Assembly: GCA_012274445.1 (NCBI GenBank)
Contig: JAAROD010000054.1
Coordinates: 1,426,001-1,490,000 of the forward strand
DNA: 64,000 bases
DNA from: Sclerotiophoma versabilis
Lineage: Eukaryota > Ascomycota > Dothideomycetes > Pleosporales > Didymellaceae
Reading direction: 5' to 3'
The position numbers and the translations under genes were made by a program. The notes beneath the pieces were generated by a model. That model did no database searches. It saw only the letters and a program-made list of their open reading frames with translations, and had not been told where the DNA came from. Below, piece after piece: positions 47,120 to 57,568 of the stretch (its first letter is position 1; every line of letters begins with the position of its first letter).

Positions 47120-47639
47120 ATATTATATAACTATATAAAGAGAGATCTTCTCTAACTCTGCCTCTAGCTTATAGATAAGAGCTATAGTTAGCTACTTAAT
47201 TACTATACTACTTTATCTATATAGAATTATAATACTATCTTTCTTTTTCTTAAGGTTTATTCTTAAACTATATAACTAGAATCTAGACTTATATAAAACT
47301 AAGCTTAATATACTCTATAGGTAAGTAAGCTAATAAGTAAGTAAGCTACTTTTACTAAGCTTCTACTAAAGTACCCTTACTATACTAATATCTTAATAAT
47401 AACCTATTATTAATATATCTTAAAAAGCTTAGGTATAGCTTATACTTTAAGCTCTTAAATAAAATATAAATTTCTTCTAGTAATATACTATAGCTATCTA
47501 TAAGGTGCCTTAAAGTATACTAAGCTATTAATATACTAGATAACCTTTATAATATAATTCTATACCTAACTTATAAGGTTTAGATAATAATAAGAATAGA
47601 GTAATTATTAAGTATATACTTAAGCTAAATACGTAAGAA

Positions 47640-49130
47640 TTTAGCCTCTAGCTAGTAGATATAGCTACTATAGCTAATTCTTAATACGCTAAGCGTAATC
47701 TAGGCCCTATTAGTATAAACTAGCCTAGTACGTTTATTAAGTATTAACTAGAGCTTAAAGTAAAGTTTAATTATAAGTATAACTATAAGTAAGCTTTCTA
47801 TAAGAATTTAGAGGTTATATAGAGCTAGTTTAGCCTAGTAGCTAATATTAAAGCTAAGTATAGTATCTAGAATAATAATACCTATAACTTTAATAAAATA
47901 GGCTTTATAATAGGCTAAATCTTTTTAAGAGTAGTTATTATAGCTTTAGAGAGATAAAAAAGGCTAAAAACAGTCTAGTAAGGTAACTAGAAGTAGATAA
48001 TAGTTATATAAAGTATTAATATAAGAGAATAGGCTATTTTACTCTTTATTATCTTTAAAGTATACTACTACCTTTCTAGCTAGTATAAAGAGAAAGACCT
48101 ACTCTAGAATTAGGTTATTAAAGTTTCTAGTAATAGCTAAACTACTAATAAGCTTAGTTTTAAGTAGTTAGAGTACTTTAATATATATATAAAGAAGTAT
48201 ACTATTAGTACCTACTAACTACTAGTTATTAATAGCTATAAGAGCTATAACTTACTTAAATTCTAGTAATACTATAAGAATAATAAGATTATTACTATAT
48301 ATATACCTTCTTACTTATTATACCTTCTATAGCTACTTAATATAGGTTACTTTACCTCTTTAAAGAAATTATATAGGTACTAAGCTAAAATATATATATA
48401 TAACTAGATTAATTACTTTATAAAGATTAAGTTTCTTTTATACTTTAAAGTAGCCTATAATATAGTATTTACTTCTAGTAATATCTAAGAAGAGTTCTAA
48501 GGTACTAGATTAGTTCTCTTTAACCTAGAATAGGTTATTTTAACCTTTAATATAAAGCTGCAAACTCTATTACTACTACTTCTTACTAATAGTAAGCTCT
48601 AGTAGTTATAAACCTCTAGTAATACTTTAGAATTTAGGTTATAATTAACTCTAATTTAAGAGAAGTATAAGAAGTAGTAGAGTAGCTTACTAAACTCTAT
48701 TCTAAGTATGCTTAAGCACTATATAAAGAGAGAAGTAATTTTATTCTATAAGCTAGTTTTAGCCTAATAGGAAATTAGTAAGCTTTAAGTAGCTAATAAG
48801 GCTGCTATATAATAAAAACTATATAAAAGAAAGTAGGTTTAAAAGAAAAGAACTCTAATAGTTAGAGATAGGTAGTAACTAGCAGCTTTAAAGAAGTTTA
48901 GGGCGTATAGTAATAAAAAGAAGCTAAAGAAGTAGGTATGCGCTTATAAGAGTAAGGTAACCTAAAGGCGCTATAGAAAGTATAATTAAAATAGCTATAA
49001 TATATAAATATATAAGATTAATATAGAAGTAGTCTCTAAATAATATTATATACTATAGTCTACTATAGTCTATAATAGAGTACTAAAGTATAGTATTTTA
49101 AGCTATAATAGGTTATATTTTAGTAGAAGC
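47640..49130 (+). pseudogene. Fot1/pogo-type (DDE) transposase relic, catalytic part
   Basis: The frame can be followed through many RIP stops. At 47881-47915 it reads YNFNKIGFIIG, matching the first catalytic block (YNFDETGF) of Fot1-type transposases. At about 48213-48260 it reads RLLVINSYKSYNLLKF, matching the DGHGSH block. It then passes into the region of the third acidic residue and IPSYLLYLLxLLNIGYF (consensus MPSHLSHLLQPLDVGCF). A lysine-rich C-terminus follows, ending near 49130. Every mismatch I checked is a C-to-T or G-to-A change. The protein is dead. It resembles Molly/Fot1-class elements known in Pleosporales; the exact family needs an alignment. Confidence 0.7.
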
Positions 49131-49644
49131 TTAGTAAAAGTAGCTTACTTACCTATTAGCTTACTTATCTATAAAGTATATTATTATCTTAAAGCTCTTA
49201 ATATACTAATTCTACTTCTATATACTTATTAAATTTATATATATCTATATTATACTAACTTTCTTTAGTATTAGAGGCGTAAATAATACTTTTATCTACT
49301 ACTTATCTAGTAGTATTATATAGTTATTAGAATATTATAGGCTATTTATACTTATATATTCTTAGTTCTTATTTATATACTTATCTTATCTATTCTAATA
49401 GTTATTCTATTAGATTCTGCAGGTATTTCTACTATTTATCTAACTCTTAGTATAGTATAGGTGCTTAGCTTTAGATATTCTATATATTCTTATTAAATAG
49501 TATAATATAGTTATTATTAGATCTAGTCTTAGAGTCTTCTATAAGATATTCTATATTATTAGTAAGAACTTTCTATTTATTACTAGTATCTATATTCTTA
49601 TAAGTAAGTATATTAAGTTATTAAATTACTTTATTCTTTAATTA

Positions 49645-50600
49645 ATAATCCTTAGTATAGTAGCCTTACTTACTATACCTATAATAAGTTATACTAGACT
49701 TATTCTTCTTATTACTACTCTTATATTCCTAGTTCTATTATAGTTCTAGTTCTTTATTAATATTAGATAGGTCTATAGCTTTAGAGCTATAGTATCTACT
49801 ACTAGTATTACTATATACGCATTAACTAGTATTTAGTTAATAGTAGTTACCTCTATAATTCTCTTAATTAAGGTTATTATACTATAGGTTATATAGAGAT
49901 AGGTAAGTAATATAAGCTAGTATATATATATATAAGTTCTTCTATAATTTCTATTATAGTTTATATAGTCTAATATTAATATTAATTACTATATTAACTA
50001 GAGAGTTAAAGTCATTAGTAGATATTATAGTCTATATTAATTTCTTTTTAACTTATAGTTTTAATCTTTATGTAAACATTATTATTGGTATAGTATTATC
50101 CTAGCTAGTATATATAGCTAGCTGCTAGAACTTAGTAGTATAGTTAGTAGCTAATATAGTTTACTTAATATATTAGATATTATAATATATAATAGTTAGT
50201 TTATTATATACTCTAAATACTTAGTATATCTATTCTTTAAAGAGGTTAAAATCTTTAATTTATATATTAATATTAGTAAACGTTTCTTTTCTATAGTAAT
50301 ACTAGATAAAGAGTTTAATCTATATAAATACTTAATTCTTTATAAATATAGAAATAAGTATTATATATTTTTTCTTAGAGATATATTCTTTCTAGAATAT
50401 AAAAAAGAAGTTAAACTTAATAAGCTAGTTGTTTAGTTTTTTATAAGTACTATTAAAGGTCTTTAGCTTAGCTACTAGGTATATACTTATAAATATAGAG
50501 GCTATTATACCTCTATTTAATTCTTTATCTATATTAAGATTATTATTAATATAGTTATATAATAAGTTAAAGTTACTAGAAGTAGTATAGGATTCTAAAG
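49645..50600 (-). pseudogene. RIP-mutated LTR-retrotransposon gag relic
   Basis: On the complement, positions 49689-49645 read TYYRYSKxGYYTKDY. Reversing C-to-T at the Cys and His codons gives a CCHC zinc knuckle spacing (C-x2-C-x4-H-x4-C). Upstream, IVININIRLYKL resembles the IKIDNRLYE block of Ty3/Gypsy gag proteins. The relic runs from just inside repeat copy B toward lower coordinates, as gag should from a 5' LTR. Confidence 0.6.
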
Positions 50601-50629
50601 TAGTACTTATCTTTAAAGGTGTTTAAAGT

Positions 50630-50845
50630 ATTAAAGTTATACTTTTAAGTAAAGCTTATAAGTACTATTTATATTAGTTCTTAGAAATAAGCACTAGTAT
50701 AGAATAGTCTATAAGACTTAAAGTTATTACCTAGTAAAATACTATAATAATAGAAAGTAATAATAAGTAGTATAGAGTAGACTATCTAGCTTAAGAGTTA
50801 GAGTTAAGATTCTAAAGATAAACTTAATTAATTAAGTTAAATATA
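50630..50845 (-). repeat. LTR-like repeat, copy B (216 bp)
   Basis: Direct repeat of copy A at identical length. Its position immediately upstream of the minus-strand gag relic suggests that it is the 5' LTR of a minus-oriented element 46736-50845. No clear target-site duplication is visible. Confidence 0.75.
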
Positions 50846-50912
50846 AACTATTAGAGTTATATTTCTACTAACTATTTACTAAGAAGAATATAATATACTT
50901 AGTAGTATAGAC

Positions 50913-50990
50913 TATACTAATTATACTAATTACTAATTATACTAATTACTAATTATACTAATTACTAATTATACTAATTATATTATATAA
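50913..50990 (+). repeat. Short tandem repeat, atactaattactaatt unit
   Basis: About four to five copies of a 16-bp AT-only unit (actaattactaattat) immediately outside copy B, inside the RIP-mutated block. Confidence 0.8.
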
Positions 50991-52003
50991 TTACTTCTAG
51001 TAGTAGCTAAGTACTAACTACTAATACTAGTAGTTACTTACTTATAATATCTTCTTCTATATAGGTTAACTATACTACACCTAAAGTAGTAATTCTTAAT
51101 ATTTAATACTATATTTCTTAGAATTATAATAATATACTCTACTATTATAGTATTTTCTTTATTAAGCTCTATATTCTTCTTTTTTTCTTCTACCTATAGC
51201 TTCTCTATATCTTATATATAATTTAAATAGGTAAAGTCTAAATATATAGAGCTTAGCTCTTACTATACTAGATATTTATCTTCTAGCTACTAGTTATAGT
51301 TACTTAGGTTATAGCTAGGTATATAAATACTAGAGCTAATATACAGTTCTATATTTATAGGTGTTAGGCATAGTATATCTCTAGAGAGAAGAGGCTTATA
51401 GGTAAGAATCTAAGAAGAGCTCTAAGGCTACTATCTTTGCAGTTTATATTATTTATTCTATTCTTTTCTAGCTGCTTTACTTTTAGCTAGAGTAGTATAC
51501 TTTTATAGTCTTTCTAGAGGTATAGTAATAATAGTATAATATATATTAGAGTTAAAAGGTTAGTATAAGTAGGTAGTAGCTTAGAGGTTACTAAAATTCT
51601 TAATTAAGTTAGTAGAGTTACTAAAAACCCTAATTAGGAACGTATAGCTAGAATACTAAGAACCTGTATATATGCTGTAGAAAAGAGTAGAAAAAAGGTG
51701 CTGTATATTAGCTATGCCTACACACAGTGCACTAAGCAGCTTATCTACCTTTTGCAGGTGTGTTAGTAGTACAGAAGGTGTTAGTGCTAGAGGGTTACTA
51801 AAATTACCTTTTTAGTTAGCGCAATGCAACACTACAGGTCCCCTAACTTCAAACAGCAATAGCGCAACAACCACAGCACGCAGGGCCTAGTAAGTAGGCG
51901 CGTTGGAATCCAAGCGCTCTGCTCTACATTTTTGCCTTCTAATATTAATAACCTTTTTTCTAACCCTAGCCTACTTTTGCCCCTTCATGTTTGCTGGACC
52001 AAG

Positions 52004-52698
52004 ATGGAAGCCAGATTCCTACCCAAAGACTCGCAGATCAAGGAAAAGATTAAAAAACATAAAGACACGAACTTGACCTACCAGGCATATATAAAGTTTG
52101 CCGATGAAGATCTGCGCTGGGGCCCAGATTTCGACCTACAAATCAAGGATGATAGCGCACGTTACGCTGAGGAAACTCAGAAGGTCGCAATTAGGATGAT
52201 TGAGCGTCTGCTTGTAAGTCTATCTGCCCGCTTCTCTTCTAAGTTCTTGTCTAATATCGCTCCCCATAGGCTTATGAGGGAGCCTTAGAGGCTGCCTTTC
52301 CAAACCACATCAGGCTTTCCATCCACCGATCGACAGGAGAAACCAAGATCCCAATACCCTTGATACCGCAGCCTAAGGGCTTTGGGCTTCAGCCATGGCA
52401 CTGCTGTGTTGTGGTCACAGCTCAAGGACAGTACCTGACTAGTCATTCAAAGGACTGCAGATACAACGAGAGCTACGAGGTCGTAGAAAAGGACGGCAGA
52501 CCTTTTCTAATACGCGAGAGACATGATGACTTCAACTGGCCAGACCATGTCAGACTACATCACACATACGAGGGGAGAGTGATTTTAGAAAACATCTCAC
52601 CACAAGATACAGAACTAACTGCAGATTGTAAGATTAGACTCGCTAACCTAGCGTTAAGGTTTGGAAGTGTCGAAGTCCGGGGGTTTCAGTTTCGGTAG
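52004..52698 (+). CDS. Unrecognised 212-residue protein in the RIP-flanked island
   Basis: Exons 52004-52213 and 52270-52698 join in phase 0 (donor GTAAGT, acceptor CATAG). The product starts MEARFLPKDSQIKEKIKKHK, contains AYIKFADEDLRWGPDFDLQI and AAFPNHIRLSIHRSTG, and ends RFGSVEVRGFQFR. It is hydrophilic, has four Cys after the splice and no signal peptide or membrane segment. An in-frame ATG 72 bp upstream would add a hydrophobic N-terminus (NNLFSNPSLLLPLHVCW), but that part looks like 5' UTR. I do not recognise a family. The gene starts only about 170 bp from the edge of the RIP block, with unbiased codon use, so it has escaped mutation. Confidence 0.7.
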
Positions 52699-53786
52699 GA
52701 TATTCTGATCTTGTGGGGGTGGGCTATGAGATGCGGTGCGCCTCCATCAATCGAGCATTCAATGGTTAGCAAACCACAGTCGCGATTTTGTTAGCGGAAA
52801 GCATGAGCAGCTTACAATAAGGCCCACAATTTCAATCACATGATCAGGTTTTCAGAAGCCTTACTATACTGGTATCCAGGGACGACATTGGAGACAGGTC
52901 TAGCAAATCAGTTTCGGGATTGGCATATAGCAGCACACCCTCCATACTCTCCACGGTCTTGTTTTACTGCTGAAAGGTCTGAGAGGAATTGGGTTTACGA
53001 CGCTGCTTAGTCGTATGGAGTCTCATTCTTGCAGGGTAAAGTTGTAGAAATTTCAAATACTTTGCTCTTAATACACGTGAATGAGATTTAATGAAGACGT
53101 ATATGGAATGCAACATATGTTGACGCATAATGAGGTTACAAAATGGATAGCGAAAGGGAGCTGCCAAGCTGGATAGAATGTCAAGGATTATTCACTCTCA
53201 CTTACCTTGCAGATGCGTTCTCATTGGCATTCATCCATTTAGATTGTTCCATTTCACATGTTACGCCTCTAACGTGACAATCTTCGACATTGTTGCAATC
53301 TTCTCGTCGCATTTCTATCGAGGGCAACACAACTTTGGACCAATGCGTACAGCAATCGGCCCGCCCCCAAATTCCAAAATTTAACCCTTACAGCTTTATT
53401 GCAATAGGGACATTTGTATTTAGCTACTGTTCCTCTATGAGTGTATAAAACCCAGCTCTAACCCAAGGTTTATTCGCCATGGCCGTCTCTCTGTCACTCG
53501 TTGCATGCGGAGAGACCAGGCGTTGTCTAGCTTTCAACCATCTCTGTCACCCTTGTGGTGCATGGCGGTGTACTAACAATCTCTCATTTGTTCTCTTTCT
53601 TTCTTCTTCATGTTTCCAATTTGCAGAACACAGCTTTGAACACATGAGACAGTCTAACCTACTGCCTCTGGCAGCTGCTGACTGTAATAAAGGCTCCAAC
53701 AGACACCGGTGTAAACCCGAATCCTGCGAAGTACAACAACATAGGATGTCTTCCTAACAACGTCGTTACCACATCAGGCTTCCAAT
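52699..53786. other. Intergenic / unresolved 5' region of the WSC gene
   Basis: Contains a TATA-like tgtataaaac at about 53440 and a hydrophobic-start ATG at 53479 (MAVSLSLVACG). This could be the signal-peptide exon of the following WSC gene, but I could not find a splice that joins it in frame. Nothing else is recognised. Confidence 0.4.
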
Positions 53787-54430
53787 ATGCCAAGTATAAT
53801 GACGATAATATGTCTGACCAAGTCTGCTCCACAGCTTGTACTGGATACGCCTACTTCGCAATCGCATACGGTCGTGACTGCTTGTGCAGCAACACCAAGC
53901 CCAGCGTCGCAAACAGCAACCAGGCCTCTTGCACATACACGAACGCCGGTGCTCAAACCGAGATCGGAGGATCGAACATCGCTATGAGCGTTTTCAGCAA
54001 CGCCCCAGCCTCGAACATTCCAACAGGCCCAGGAGGCAGCACAACTCCACCGAGCGGTGGCAAATACCTTGGCTGCTTCGCTACTCCTAACAGCGCTGGC
54101 CTGCCTTCGTTCCAGTCAGATGTCGCTCCCGTTGTCTCGAACCTGACAACCCAGGAAACCTGTCAGGACAGTTGCGCAGCGTACAAATACTTCGGTATCC
54201 AAAACGGAAACACTTGTTTCTGTGACAACAGCTTCTCATACGGAGATTTTGGCAACCTGACCAACCCTAACGCCTACCTCCTTGGTGATGCGCGTTGTAA
54301 CGTCAGGGCTGCTGGTAACCCCGCAGAAGCTGGAGGTGCTGTGGACGCGCTTAGCGCGTTTCAGAACCCTAACTACGTGGTACGTCCCATTTCCTTACTC
54401 TGTACTCAAAGCTGTGCTCTGCAATTGTGA
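53700..54430 (+). CDS. Secreted protein with two WSC domains (5' end unresolved)
   Basis: WSC domains are Cys-rich carbohydrate-binding modules found in fungal wall sensors, oxidases and secreted proteins. The frame runs TDTGVNPNPAKYNNIGCLPN and then SDQVCSTACTGYAYFAIAYG with RDCLCSNTKPSVANSNQASC (domain 1). A Pro/Gly/Ser linker (NIPTGPGGSTTPPSGG) follows, then KYLGCFATPN and CQDSCAAYKYFGIQNGNTCF with CDNSFSYGDFGN (domain 2). The signal peptide is not in this frame and must come from an upstream exon. After QNPNYV there is a GTACGT donor; without splicing translation ends at 54430, and a further exon may be lost in the duplicated sequence that follows. Active, partial or decaying cannot be decided. 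Confidence 0.7.
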
Positions 54431-54455
54431 AAATATGAAACTCGGGTGAGTATAG

Positions 54456-54545
54456 TTGCTAAGGCTGCGCCTCGGCCCAGACCGTACTAGCAATACAAGG
54501 TAGGTATGTTGCTAGTCTGCGCTTCGGCCCAGAAGCTATTAGCAA
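54456..54545 (+). repeat. Tandem pair of 37-38 bp hairpin-like units bounded by TTGCTA/TAGCAA
   Basis: Unit 1 spans 54456-54493 and unit 2 54509-54545. Both start TTGCTA, contain CTGCGCYTCGGCCCAGA and end TAGCAA. The inverted ends could form a short stem. They lie just after the WSC gene. Confidence 0.6.
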
Positions 54546-56071
54546 GTAAGAGCTGGATAGGCAGTCACGGTTTTGGGCATAAAAATTTGATTGCTACCTC
54601 GATGAAACACGACCCGACGTCAAAACGTCTGAATCTGCTACTCAGTTCTGCCAATATCGGCTCGAGTCATGGCGACTTGAAAGTAAGTGCTTAACCCCCT
54701 TTCGTACGAACTACTAAATACAAGTCAGGAAGATTCAATTCCTGGTTACCGCCCTACGATGTTCATGTTTGCTTCAGTAACTCATCTAGTGAGCTCCCCT
54801 TTCCTTTGTACATTTTATACGTTCAGAGCTCACAATGCCACAAGACCTACCCTACTATACTATCCCGCCTCTCGACATACCATACAGGCGGCCCTCTCTT
54901 TCTCCTGGTAGGCACTCATTGCATCCAAGACCTGGACGACTGTAGCTCATCTAATTACAACAGAACACACACTTATACCTGCACCATAATGCAACATCCA
55001 CCATATTGACTTGGACCGCATCACTCTATCGATGCGACCAACGGTCCAGCCCACAGATTTTTACCCATGGCAATCGATCTCCTACATATCTCATTTTCTA
55101 TTCGGTTTGGTATCTGGCATGGTAGAAATCATCCCCTTCCCCTCCCTCTTACACGACTCACGTATTGCCTAGAATGCTATTTTATCGTTTATAAGGCTTC
55201 GAGTTTTTACGCCGCATAGCTTGTTCAGAGAGGGAACAAATGTACGGAAGTTGGTAGTTCGTAAGGTTGGCACACATAACGCAATAAAACGTTTGACACC
55301 TATCTCACACTCCGTCATGTTGTTCTCGCCCAAGCTACATAGATGCCATACCAAACGCCCTCACATGTTCAGTTGTTGCAAAGGGAAACCACACACGTCC
55401 ATTTCTGTACTCGAAACGGCTCACTCGCCGATATGTTTCCCGCCTTATTAACCCGCACGAGACCCCCAGACGAGGCTTACCTGCTGAACATTGTTCTACA
55501 CAAATAAGTAGCTACGTTCTATGAGCTTTGCATCAATTCGTTGAGCAAAGAGCTTTAGTACTGTGTCTGTCACTTATAGCTGGCTATTAAGCAGCTCGTG
55601 CAGAGCAGCAAAGCCGTACCTATTAAAATAAGAGCATAGACCTATACATTGAAGTTCAATCCTATGAGACCTTGCAACAAAGCGGAGACATTAATCATTA
55701 GAGGTTTAATCCTTCAAACTAGTCTGGTGTATTTTCAAATTTTTGCTAATGTTGTTCTAGTCTAGAAACAAAGACTTTCCTTGAATGGGAAAAACTAGAG
55801 CGTTTGAGTGATATGTGTTAATATAACTCTTAAACTGCCTTTTAAGTTCAGAACAACGTTGTGGAATTAGTACTAAACTTAGTAGTAGCGCCAGCATAGG
55901 AAAAGAGTTCTTTGGCTTCCTGATCGTCTTCTTAATTGGACTTATGATAGTAGAGTTATAATGCGTTGAAGTTTTGACCGAATTTGGTGCTGGCCATTCT
56001 TGACTCAATGCAATCGTTCAGTGCACGGACACGGTTACACCGAATCTGGACATGCATCCACGCATTCCGAC

Positions 56072-56138
56072 CGGAGAGGCGCTCCGTAGCATTCCCACAT
56101 TTTGAACGGAGGGATGCTCCGACCGGAGAGATGCTCCG
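56072..56138. promoter_or_regulatory. Three CGGAG-N5-CTCCG inverted repeats
   Basis: Copies at 56072-56086, 56107-56121 and 56124-56138, each CGG-N9-CCG overall, lie 300-375 bp upstream of the next WSC gene. The geometry is that of inverted Zn2Cys6 half-sites, though they could simply be remnants of a small repeat. Confidence 0.4.
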
Positions 56139-56446
56139 CCGCATCCAAGTAGACATCAACAGCATAGTCGATCTGAATGGGTGACAAGTACTACATGTGG
56201 TGGCTTCCTTGCTTGCACTTTATCACTGTCATTCTATAAACACTATTGTGTTTGCGCCCCCCTTCTGATGTTCGCCACCTTCTACAAAATTTGCTATCCC
56301 CTCATCTCACCACATCGTCTAACTCGTTTCAAAACTACAATCATTACAGGTCAACTAATCGGGTAAAGTTATCAGGTCAAGTATAGAAAAAAAAATAGAG
56401 TTCTTTTTGCTTTCTTCTTGTTCTTGAGCAGGAGCGCCTACTCGCC

Positions 56447-57061
56447 ATGGGACGAATGCTTCGCGCTGTTGTTACAGGTATCGCTCTTTCACTGGTACCT
56501 GGGCTTCTTCAGCCTGTGGTTGCCATACCGAATACCTACGGATATCTGGGTTGTTACCAGTACGTTCAACTATATGACCTCCTATCTGGAGTTTGTGTCT
56601 CACATTGTTAGGGGTATCTTTCCATCCATCAATGGTATCATAATCACATCGCTTGGTGGATTTACGCCTTCAGCTTGTATCGAAGCTTGTAATTTCCAAC
56701 CCAATTTCGCCCACAGCGCTTTTGCTGCCGTTTCAGGGACTACTTGCCGTAAGTGTTTGATTACGTACCTGCACTTAGGTTCTTAGGCACAGACCTACTT
56801 AGATTAAAAGTCTGACAAAAACTAGATTGCGCAACAAGGATTAACAATGCAACCAGCGGTGGCGTTGCATTGACACAGGTCAATAACATCCTGTGTCCGA
56901 TCCCTTGCGCCCTATCACCTTTCGAAGCATGTGGTGGTGGTATAAACACCTTCTCAGTGTACGGCAGAATAGCAAGAGATGTGCGTCAACCTTTTCTCAT
57001 AAGTATGTTCAAGCTGTGTTCTGCAAATTCTTTCAACTGTTCGTTATCTCCTTCGTTGTGA
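56447..57061 (+). CDS. Secreted WSC-domain protein next to the RIP boundary
   Basis: Exons 56447-56559, 56612-56748 and 56826-57061 keep frame. The signal peptide is MGRMLRAVVTGIALSLVPGL followed by LQPVVA. One WSC domain follows: NTYGYLGCYQG, then GGFTPSACIEACNFQPNFAH with SAFAAVSGTTCHC, then ATRINNATSGGVALTQVNNI with LCPIPCALSPFEACGGGINT and FSVYGR. The domain is complete, with the expected Cys pattern. After IARD the sequence GTGCGT could be another donor; if unspliced the protein ends at 57061 after 161 residues. The stop lies only 80 bp from the foldback element on the RIP boundary, so a 3' part could have been displaced. It is likely wall- or carbohydrate-associated. Confidence 0.7.
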
Positions 57062-57140
57062 AAAGTGTCTAGAGATCTCCTCACAAAGAAGGAAATGCTT
57101 TTTACAATCTCCCTATATATTCTATATAATAGAAAACTTC

Positions 57141-57568
57141 TAACGTAAAGCACTACCGAGACGGCCACACCACCGAGCCGGCCACTCTAAAACACAGCAA
57201 AATCTCAACTTTCTACACCTTACTATCTTAACAACCACCTAATAAAATTCTATAAAATTTTAAAAACTATACTTTATCTATATAAATACTCTATACTTAA
57301 ATTTACAAAGCTGTAGCTATACTGTAGTATAAGATACTTAAGAAAGTATAGACATTTTATATTTTCTCTTAATAACTTTCTTAATATAAAATACTATATT
57401 CTATAAGTCTAAAAATAGAGTAATTATATAGATATAGTATAGTATTTAAATTTTTATAGAATTCTATTAGGTAGTTATTAAGATAGTAAGGTGTAGAAAG
57501 TTAAGATTTTACTATATTTTAGAGTAGCTAGATTAGTAGTATAGCTGTTTTAGTAGTGCTTTATATTA
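57141..57568. mobile_element. MITE-like foldback element with long terminal inverted repeats
   Basis: The left arm (about 57141-57300) and the right arm (about 57417-57568) are reverse complements over roughly 150 bp. Both outer ends read TAAAGCACTA (57146-57155; complement of 57554-57563). Differences between arms are nearly all C-to-T or G-to-A, with the right arm mutated and the left arm retaining CpA and CpG. There is no coding capacity. The element lies exactly where unmutated sequence gives way to RIP block 2. Confidence 0.85.

Larger units (their letters stand above)
46250..51830. repeat. RIP-mutated transposon block 1
   Basis: About 5.6 kb of extreme A+T in which CA and TG dinucleotides are nearly absent while TA is very common, in contrast to both flanks. 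This is the signature of repeat-induced point mutation. No intact open frame exists. Inside are a Fot1/pogo transposase relic, two LTR-like repeats, a minus-strand gag relic, palindromes and short tandem repeats, each listed separately. Confidence 0.9.
54431..56446. other. Intergenic within the island
   Basis: No gene recognised in about 2 kb. It holds a duplicated hairpin near 54456-54545 and a set of three CGGAG-N5-CTCCG inverted repeats at 56072-56138, both listed separately. Remaining frames are short and lack domains. Confidence 0.45.
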
